DNA from: Anaerolineaceae bacterium UBA5311
GTDB lineage: Bacteria; Chloroflexota; Anaerolineae; Anaerolineales; Anaerolineaceae
Length of the DNA stretch: 14,496 nucleotides
NCBI GenBank assembly: GCA_002411175.1
Contig: DHRN01000071.1
Span: 442-14,937 of the forward strand
Direction of reading: 5' to 3'
Both the position numbers and the translations under genes were made by a program. Positions 6,495 to 12,434 of this stretch are shown piece after piece. Each line of letters begins with the position of its first letter. Within the stretch, counting starts at the first letter, position 1. A model generated the notes under the pieces. That model searched no databases. It was not told where the DNA came from and was given only the letters and a program-made list of their open reading frames with translations.

Positions 6495-8288
6495 TTATTC
6501 AGAAAGAGAATCATCAGATTGAGAAGGTGGTGTTGATGAAAGGCTGTTTTCCTTGACGATAAGTGGTAGTAATATCAAGTTGTTATTTGACTCCAAAGCG
6601 TTTGTAAACCAACCCCCCTGATATCCATGTGTGTAAGTTGCATAGAAGCTGGAACCTGCCGATTGAGGTCGGGTCGGGTAGGTCTTAAAAGGATTGCGTA
6701 GAGATGGGGTTGAGGACGGGGTGGTCTCAAAAGGATAGGCTGAAGAGGGGGTCGAGGGCGGGGTGGTCTCAAAAGGATAGGGTGTAGAGAGGGTTGAAAA
6801 TAGCTCGCTCTCATCGGGATCAGGTTGAGGGGTGTCCGGGGGCGGCTCCGGTGTCGCAGTGTCAATTGGAGCGGCTGAAGTGGGAAATTCATCAGTCGCG
6901 CTGGACTCCGGAGTTGTTGTCGGGGTGGTATGACCGGCGAGTAAAGCAGTAAAAAAATTTGTTCTTTGGTTATCCTTGTTTTCACCCTTGGAAAACAATA
7001 CAAATGAACCCACGCAGATTAACAACAGAATCATCCCCGCAAGGGATATTTGCCATTTTTTGTTAGACGTGACGCTGACGGGTTCAGGTCTCGGTTGGTA
7101 GTGTTCATATTTCTCTCGATCAGCCAACGGGTCAACTGGCGCTGGAGTTTGGTAAACGGGACGATATCTTTGTTTTTCCAGCTGAGTTGATTTGGCAGGC
7201 TCAATCTGCGGGGGTTTATAGAAAGACCAATCAGACCATTCAGTGGCTGCCATGGGGTTAACGGCACGGACGGCAAAAAAGGCTCCGGCTTGGGGAATCT
7301 CGTCAATCAAAACTTTGAAGCTGTTTCGTGTTGTCTCGACAACGGAGAAATTCAGGTCGGTAACAGTTGCCAGCTCCCAGGTGTTTTGACCTGGTGGGTT
7401 TGCCCATTCAATAAACAGCTTGCCTGGTTCACGATTTTCGTCAAAATTGAGCGCCCTGATAGTGTTTTTTTTTCCAGTATGCCAGGCTATCGGCAGGCTG
7501 GAAGTCATTTGGAAAAATGAAATGTCGTCACTGCCGGCGAGGGTCTTTGTGCGTGTGATCAGGCTTTCGATTTGAATATTATCTTGCTGAAAAAGGTCCG
7601 CTTCATTATCCGCAATGGCGAAACCATCCGAGTATAAAATCAGCTGATCAAAATCCTCAGGAGAAAGTATCTTAAGATGCAGCTGACCGACAATGCCTTT
7701 GTGGGAAGACCAGCGCTCCTGAGTTAGAAACTCTTGTTCTGAAAAGTACGCCCAGGTGATTTCCCTTCCATATTTCCAGACCCGAATGCGCGAATCACCT
7801 GCCCAGACAAGCATGGCGAGGTAACTCTTTTTGTCAAGAAGCAGCGAACTAAAAACAGCCTCGCTGCCAAGATGGCGTTTTGTTTCCAAAACACCCCTCA
7901 GAAAAGCAGGTTCAATATGATCAATCGAATGGGTCTCGATCTTCTCACGAAAACCGATTGAAAGCTGGTTCAGGTATCCAAACAGGTCTTCGTGCATTTG
8001 CTTAGCATTTTGATCCGTAGGGATCGTGAGCAAGTAATTGCTGAGGTTTTGGCACAGGTGTTCTGCTGCCAGGTCGCCGAAAAAGGATTGGCTGACACCA
8101 TCACATTGGGTGACTGCCATTCTGTCATTTGTCCACTTTATACACAGACTATCCTGACCAGGTTGATTTGTGCCGATTGAATCTGCGGAACGGTCCTGCC
8201 CATATCGGAATGGAAACGGTGACGACGAAGGTCCGTCTGAGACGGGAGTCTTAAAAAGTTTATTGGTGGTAACGCCGTCCCGGTTCAT
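6495..8288 (-). CDS. Membrane-spanning PP2C phosphatase with FN3 domain and repetitive ectodomain
   Basis: A 597-aa protein. Residues 25-262 are a PP2C-type Ser/Thr phosphatase domain that should remove phosphates placed by the neighbouring kinase. Metal motifs are intact: GQDS (44-47), CDG (62-64), GDSR (164-167), SDG (220-222) and SDD (253-255). Residues 285-358 look like a fibronectin type III domain (LFIEW, FAVRAVN, ATEWSDW). A linker leads to one helix (412-433) preceded by KK, placing the phosphatase inside. The 160-residue exterior part is Pro/Thr/Ser-rich, holds three 14-residue repeats (504-538) and ends near LILLPLIVK (571-579). The ATG lies 5 bases after the VWA stop without a strong ribosome site, suggesting coupled translation. 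PP2C assignment is firm; FN3 and topology are good predictions. Confidence 0.88.
   Translation of the reverse strand: MNRDGVTTNKLFKTPVSDGPSSSPFPFRYGQDRSADSIGTNQPGQDSLCIKWTNDRMAVTQCDGVSQSFFGDLAAEHLCQNLSNYLLTIPTDQNAKQMHEDLFGYLNQLSIGFREKIETHSIDHIEPAFLRGVLETKRHLGSEAVFSSLLLDKKSYLAMLVWAGDSRIRVWKYGREITWAYFSEQEFLTQERWSSHKGIVGQLHLKILSPEDFDQLILYSDGFAIADNEADLFQQDNIQIESLITRTKTLAGSDDISFFQMTSSLPIAWHTGKKNTIRALNFDENREPGKLFIEWANPPGQNTWELATVTDLNFSVVETTRNSFKVLIDEIPQAGAFFAVRAVNPMAATEWSDWSFYKPPQIEPAKSTQLEKQRYRPVYQTPAPVDPLADREKYEHYQPRPEPVSVTSNKKWQISLAGMILLLICVGSFVLFSKGENKDNQRTNFFTALLAGHTTPTTTPESSATDEFPTSAAPIDTATPEPPPDTPQPDPDESELFSTLSTPYPFETTPPSTPSSAYPFETTPSSTPSLRNPFKTYPTRPQSAGSSFYATYTHGYQGGWFTNALESNNNLILLPLIVKENSLSSTPPSQSDDSLSE
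6675..6779 (-). repeat. 42-base tandem repeat coding three 14-residue units
   Basis: Two and a half copies of a 42-base unit lie inside the phosphatase gene. They encode YPFETTPPSTPSSA, YPFETTPSSTPSLR and a degenerate NPFKTYP unit. The first two are nearly identical at DNA level, which suggests recent slippage or duplication and possible copy-number variation between strains. Confidence 0.8.
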
Positions 8289-8293
8289 ATGAT

Positions 8294-9046
8294 CTACTGC
8301 GCCATCGGGGTGGACATTGACATCACGAAACCCATCTGGACCAGCTCAGGGTTTACTCCCGGCAGCATCATGTAAGCGCCAGGCTGTATGGCATAGCCAC
8401 TTTCAGCCATCATAACCCGATAAGATTCAGGGATGCGTGAAGACATGCGCTGCAATTTTTGTGCATATTGTGTGCGCAGTCTGCTGTTATCAAGCACCCC
8501 AGTCCAGTTGTAAGGGTCCTGGATGGGTTGGGTGAGGATATTGTCTGATATAAAGATATTTTCGACCAAAACATTGCCATCATGGTTTCCCAACGACATG
8601 ATCCGGTTAACAATCGGTTCCGGATCTGCGCCGGTATACTCACCATCAGTCATGTGACAGACAAGGGGCGCGGGGCAATACTGCAAATGCCCAAGGTTGT
8701 TATGCAGCATTTCTTCCACCGCCAAAAACACCTGGTCAGTTGCGGTGGAGCGCTGGGGGGAAAGTTCAGGGACCCCCATGGCAGCGACTTCATCGATTGT
8801 GCGGATGCCGCCCAGGATGTCATACACCTGGTCGCTATAGGCGAACATTGCGATCAGGTAGCGTTGCGAGATGACTGACCCCTTGGTACATCGGAATACC
8901 ATTTGCTGTAGTGCGGCGGTCAAAGCGTCGGTGACGATCTCGATGCGTCTTTTGCCAGACATGGAGGTTGACATTGAGCCGCTTACATCAAGTGCATAGA
9001 TGATCAGGGCTGGAGTATCACTGGTTGCCAGGGTATCGTATTGCAT
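8294..9046 (-). CDS. TerY-like von Willebrand factor A (VWA) domain protein
   Basis: A 250-aa protein that is almost entirely one VWA domain, a metal-dependent protein-binding module. The MIDAS site is complete: DVSGS (20-24), the Thr in RSTATD (about 101-103) and the Asp in MTDGEYTG (D134). No signal peptide or membrane helix is visible, so it should be cytosolic. The C-terminal 40 residues (QPGAYMMLPGVNPELVQMGFVMS) are hydrophobic and Met-rich. The ATG at 9046 is preferred because AAAGGAG lies 5 bases upstream; an in-frame ATG at 9064 has no such site. As first gene of the VWA-PP2C-kinase operon it matches the TerY component of the TerY-P triad, where it is thought to organise partner proteins. 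No TerC/TerD genes are in view. Confidence 0.88.
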   Translation of the reverse strand: MQYDTLATSDTPALIIYALDVSGSMSTSMSGKRRIEIVTDALTAALQQMVFRCTKGSVISQRYLIAMFAYSDQVYDILGGIRTIDEVAAMGVPELSPQRSTATDQVFLAVEEMLHNNLGHLQYCPAPLVCHMTDGEYTGADPEPIVNRIMSLGNHDGNVLVENIFISDNILTQPIQDPYNWTGVLDNSRLRTQYAQKLQRMSSRIPESYRVMMAESGYAIQPGAYMMLPGVNPELVQMGFVMSMSTPMAQ

Positions 9047-9319
9047 AACAACTCCTTTTGACATATTTAATTTTGAAGTAATAAAATTTAGAGCTCAAGT
9101 TTCCCCACCGAGATGAGATCGCAGTGATTTCCTTCAAAAAACCTGGTGCAAAAGAAACAATTTCGCTCCACAATCCATGAAAGTAGTGAAATTTTACACC
9201 ATTATCGCAATTGTGGGAGAAATAATTCAGATTAAATCGTATTTTTAACCAACATATTTGTAAATCTGGTAAAATTGCCCTAGATTTCTTATTGAAATTC
9301 GTTATTAGTGAGGGAAATA
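9047..9319. promoter_or_regulatory. Shared divergent regulatory region of the triad and the FFLPW genes
   Basis: A 273-base A/T-rich gap separates the VWA start (-) from the first membrane-protein start (+). It must hold promoters for both directions. An imperfect inverted pair, CTCCACAAT (9166-9174) and ATTGTGGGAG (9210-9219), lies near the middle and could be a protein-binding site. I found no strong promoter for the minus strand. The open frame crossing this region (9018-9338, -) has no ribosome site and is not believed. Confidence 0.5.
9258..9286 (+). promoter_or_regulatory. Candidate promoter of the first FFLPW membrane-protein gene
   Basis: TTGTAA (9258-9263) and TAGATT (9281-9286) are 17 bases apart, each matching consensus at four of six positions. 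The start of transcription would fall near 9293, about 27 bases before the ATG. Confidence 0.35.
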
Positions 9320-10465
9320 ATGAACAGGAACAGGGCAAATCTAATCATTTTGGTTGGTTCGGTTATTGGCCTTCTAAGTTTCTTTTTGCCATGGGTAAAA
9401 GTGGAAGCAATGATTATAGGTAATTCTTCTGCATCAGGCTTCTCTTTTTTTTCCAATCAGGGCAGTTCGATTCTGATCCTGGCTATGGTCGCCTTCCTTT
9501 TGGCAGCAGGCTTATCAATATTTACTTTTGTAAATGGACAGATCACCAGGTTTCAATCACCAATTGCGATTGTTTTGGGTTTGCTTGCCTTGCTAAGCGT
9601 AATAGGAACATGGGTTTATATCAAGGATGCATCCAACAATGAAATAACTCAGCTGGTAGCCGAGATAAAAACTCAATTTGGAATTTTTCTCGCAATTTTC
9701 AGCGCTTTGTCTGTAATCCTGGGTGGAATTTTGGGGTTATTAGAATCCACCGCCAATGCAGGAACGGTTTCCCTGAAGAACCTGAAAGACAACGTTTTTG
9801 GCGTTTCCAAACCATCCTGGCAAGGCAGTCAAAATCCCGGGCAACCAATCTCCAGAACGCCCTACCGACAGAATCCAGGTCAGCAGGCGCGGCAAGGATG
9901 GCAACCACAAGACGAGAGATACGCTAAACCACCCTATCAACCGGACAATTATTCCCAATCATCAGGCATTCAACAGCAACAACGCAGTCTGCAGCGACCG
10001 CTCGATCAATCCCCTCAATGGCAGCCCAGTCAACAACAAGACAGAGGTCAGATCGAACCACAGGATCGACGCCCCCAATGGCAAGCTGAACAGCAGCAGG
10101 TCAGGAGACAGGCTCCAGGGCAAGCGCGCCCGGCTCAACCGCGGTTGGATCAGCAACCAGACCGCTATCAAGCTCAACAACAGCAACAATTACCCCCTTC
10201 AGATCAAACCTGGGTTGGAGATCAGCAGCAACCCGGAGAGCAGCACTCTTCGCAGCACCAACTACCTCACCAGAGTTACCATACATCAGGAGCCGTACAC
10301 ACAAACCCCTATGGTCGCCCATGGCAGCCGGATCAGCTGCCAACCCAGGACATGCCTGCCTGGCAAAAAAGAACACAAAAACCACCGTCATGGATGACAG
10401 GCAATCAGCCTCCGCGCTCTCAAAGCAGTTTTGACTCAGAGGAAGATGAATCCACAGAACCATGA
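9320..10465 (+). CDS. Four-helix membrane protein with long Gln-rich disordered tail
   Basis: A 381-aa protein I do not recognise as a named family. Residues 6-141 contain four predicted helices (about 6-26, 50-71, 80-99, 119-141), the first carrying FFLPW (21-25). Residues 160-381 are a low-complexity tail rich in Gln, Pro, Arg and Ser with QQQQQ and QQQQ runs, ending in an acidic Ser/Glu/Asp patch. With an even helix count both ends lie on the same side, most likely the cytoplasm. The ATG at 9320 follows GAGGG (9310-9314); an in-frame GTG at 9308 is less likely. It is divergent from the VWA-PP2C-kinase operon and 99 bases upstream of a similarly built protein. A role as scaffold, sensor or kinase substrate is inference only. 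Confidence 0.8.
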   Translation: MNRNRANLIILVGSVIGLLSFFLPWVKVEAMIIGNSSASGFSFFSNQGSSILILAMVAFLLAAGLSIFTFVNGQITRFQSPIAIVLGLLALLSVIGTWVYIKDASNNEITQLVAEIKTQFGIFLAIFSALSVILGGILGLLESTANAGTVSLKNLKDNVFGVSKPSWQGSQNPGQPISRTPYRQNPGQQARQGWQPQDERYAKPPYQPDNYSQSSGIQQQQRSLQRPLDQSPQWQPSQQQDRGQIEPQDRRPQWQAEQQQVRRQAPGQARPAQPRLDQQPDRYQAQQQQQLPPSDQTWVGDQQQPGEQHSSQHQLPHQSYHTSGAVHTNPYGRPWQPDQLPTQDMPAWQKRTQKPPSWMTGNQPPRSQSSFDSEEDESTEP

Positions 10466-10564
10466 AAATTTGATATTTGCAATCTTTTGAAACCAAAACA
10501 AAACATCAGAATAAATGATGTCCAGGTTAACTCGTAATTTAGAAAATAAGTGGGGAGAGTCCCA

Positions 10565-11914
10565 ATGATGAATAAAGCAAAAATTCTGGTGATCGGCAGT
10601 GCGATTTTAATGTTGTTAGCTTTTTTTCTTCCATGGTTGTCAGTTTCAGTAAATAACAGGAATATTCTCAACCGGAGCGGATTGGAGCTTGCGCAGGGGC
10701 GCTATGACCTTTCAGAAAGACTATCAAACAGCAGGGTTGATATTAACGATGACCAATCAATTGAACAGCAGCTGCAGGGAATGATGGACGACAGCATGGC
10801 AACCATGATTGATTTGCTCGGGCTGCCAATTGCGGAAGGATCGCTTTACCTGGTGCCGGCAGTTGCCGTCTTGATAATCGTTTTGAGCTTCGTGAGTAGT
10901 TGGAAACCCAGCCAGAGTTACGGCGTTTTGCTCCTGGTGTTGTCGGGTTTACTGCTTTTTTATCTCGGTTATAAGGTAGTTATGATCACGTTCAGCGACA
11001 CACTTATTAAGACTATAAGTAGTTTGGTTGGACTTGTTGGTTCTGAAATCGCGTTTGAATCGGGTCATAAAATCGGATTTGGCATGGTGATTTCCGGGAT
11101 AGGAGCAATCGGAATTTTCTTTGGCGGTTTCATGGTGTTGCAGAGTTTTGAAGAAGACAAGCGGTTGCCTCAGCTGGTTCACCTGGTTCCAGGCGACCTG
11201 GAAGAACTTCGTTTGACGCCGGCAATGGAAGAACGACGTATACACAACGCGCCGGGGTTTGTTCCCGCGGCACAACCGGTTCCTGTGCAAATGAACCCGG
11301 TGCATGTGGAGCAGGCATACAAATATCCGCCTGCGCCAGACCAGACACGACCATATTATGCCCAAACCGAACCAGTCCAGCCTTATTATCATCCAACATA
11401 CCCGGCAAAGGTGGTTCAAACCTATCCGGAAAAACCCCAGCCGAGCCGACAACCGGGTGTGGAGGGGTTTGCCCCGCGGCAGCATACCCCACCAACCCAG
11501 CCGCAACCCGCCCCGGCAAAAAGCAGCAGACCACAACCCCCGCAAAGTCTGGACCAGACCCAACCACCCCAACCACCACGTTTCCCGGGATATCCGCACC
11601 AATCGCCAGATCCCATCCCACATTATGCCCCCCAACCAATTAACCCAAGCATGCCAGGCGGAGACCAGCCCGGTGTTGTGCATCCATATTCGCAAACCGT
11701 ACCCCCGGCTCATCAACCGGGCGGGATTCCTCCCTATTTACAACAAGATCCAACATATCAACCGACCAGGATGCCAGCTTCGGGATATCCGGTGCAAAAC
11801 CCGGGATATCAACCCCAAAGAAATCCAATTGAGCCCGACTATCCGCCAGACCCCCAGGGTCGACCGGTCAACAACTGGAGACCGCTGAAACTGCCGTATA
11901 AAACCGGGACGTAG
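10565..11914 (+). CDS. Four-helix membrane protein with long Pro/Tyr-rich disordered tail
   Basis: A 449-aa protein built like its upstream neighbour and probably a distant paralogue. The first helix (5-25) again carries FFLPW (20-24). A roughly 65-residue polar loop with acidic and Gln residues follows, then helices at about 92-112, 117-139 and 170-194. Residues 215-449 are disordered and rich in Pro, Tyr and Gln, with recurring GYP and PYY/PYL patches, ending RPLKLPYKTGT. Predicted topology places both termini in the cytoplasm. The ATG at 10565 follows GGGGAG (10552-10557); a GTG at 10550 would swallow that site. It shares orientation and a 99-base gap with the previous gene, so co-transcription is likely. 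I see no catalytic motif. Function unknown. Confidence 0.8.
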   Translation: MMNKAKILVIGSAILMLLAFFLPWLSVSVNNRNILNRSGLELAQGRYDLSERLSNSRVDINDDQSIEQQLQGMMDDSMATMIDLLGLPIAEGSLYLVPAVAVLIIVLSFVSSWKPSQSYGVLLLVLSGLLLFYLGYKVVMITFSDTLIKTISSLVGLVGSEIAFESGHKIGFGMVISGIGAIGIFFGGFMVLQSFEEDKRLPQLVHLVPGDLEELRLTPAMEERRIHNAPGFVPAAQPVPVQMNPVHVEQAYKYPPAPDQTRPYYAQTEPVQPYYHPTYPAKVVQTYPEKPQPSRQPGVEGFAPRQHTPPTQPQPAPAKSSRPQPPQSLDQTQPPQPPRFPGYPHQSPDPIPHYAPQPINPSMPGGDQPGVVHPYSQTVPPAHQPGGIPPYLQQDPTYQPTRMPASGYPVQNPGYQPQRNPIEPDYPPDPQGRPVNNWRPLKLPYKTGT

Positions 11915-12129
11915 AAGTGGGCATTCGTAGATTATGTGAGTCTTGGAAAACATTGAACCAGTCAAATTAATAACCTAAACCATAAGTCCGGCAGGCTTAA
12001 GAAAAACGGACCGCGGTGCAGAGCCTCTGCAGCAGATAATTTCTAATCAAACCGGGCGGGCTGGGAAAATCAGAGACCCATTGAGAGAAGAGCAAGAAAA
12101 TTCTCACCAGGCTCTTGCCTCAAAAGCGA

Positions 12130-12168
12130 TGTCAATTCATTGACAGAACCTTTTCGCAAACTGTTAAT
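12130..12168 (+). promoter_or_regulatory. Promoter with palindromic operator-like site, before an ATPase remnant
   Basis: TGTCAAT and ATTGACA (12130-12136, 12139-12145) form a perfect inverted repeat, and its right arm contains a consensus -35 TTGACA (12140-12145). GTTAAT (12163-12168) stands 17 bases downstream as the -10. The ATG of the remnant at 12177 lies only 8 bases after the -10, so its transcript would be leaderless. The overlap of palindrome and -35 is the layout of a repressor site. Confidence 0.5.
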
Positions 12169-12176
12169 CTACAACC

Positions 12177-12263
12177 ATGATTAAAAAAGAGCGTTACTAC
12201 AATATGTTGGAAACCTGGCGAGAAAAGCAAGTGATCAAAGTTCTCACTGGAGTTCGTTTTTGA
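12177..12263 (+). pseudogene. Truncated 5' end of an AAA-type ATPase gene (AAA_14/DUF4143-like)
   Basis: The 28-codon frame reads MIKKERYYNMLETWREKQVI then KVLTGVRF and stops. This closely follows the N-terminus of the widespread bacterial ATPases whose next residues are normally RRxGKST, the Walker A loop. Here the match ends at GVR with a Phe and a TGA, so everything from the P-loop on is missing. A second frame continues downstream (FDRVYEATQNIDKIMSDN, to about 12315), which may come from the 3' end of the lost gene or from other DNA joined by the deletion. It is too short to function as an ATPase. Confidence 0.55.
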
Positions 12264-12391
12264 TCGTGTTTACGAAGCCACTCAAAACATCGACAAAATT
12301 ATGTCAGACAATTGATCAAAAAAGGGGAACGATAACCTTGTATCACTTGAAAAATAGGTTCGATCAGCAGCGTAATCTCGCAAGATTGTTG

Positions 12392-12397
12392 TATACT
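12392..12397 (+). promoter_or_regulatory. Candidate -10 box of the oligoendopeptidase F gene
   Basis: TATACT (five of six to consensus) lies 37 bases before the ATG at 12435. The -35 region is not convincing. The ribosome site AAAGGAC (12423-12429) follows at good spacing. Confidence 0.4.
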
Positions 12398-12434
12398 CTC
12401 TCTATCAATTAAACAAAGTATAAAAGGACAAACG

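Larger units (their letters stand above)
11915..12434. other. 520-base degraded intergenic region
   Basis: No intact gene. It holds a perfect TGCAGAG-C-CTCTGCA palindrome (12017-12031), a good promoter overlapping another palindrome (12130-12168), the truncated start of an ATPase gene (12177-12263) and the promoter of the oligoendopeptidase gene near its end. I see no clear terminator for the membrane-protein gene that ends at 11914; the 12017-12031 palindrome lacks a T-run. Confidence 0.6.

Noticed and set aside
9018..9338. 106-codon minus-strand frame across the divergent region
   Set aside because: No ribosome site, overlaps two gene starts, and would occlude the necessary promoters.
9798..10397. 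199-codon frame inside the Gln-rich membrane-protein gene
   Set aside because: Same-strand frame shadow: Asn/Arg-rich because of shifted CAA/CAG codons, with no start signal.
10949..11716. 255-codon open frame antisense to the Pro/Tyr-rich tail
   Set aside because: Its Trp/Arg/Gly-rich composition is what the reverse of Pro and Gln codons produces, and it lacks a ribosome site.
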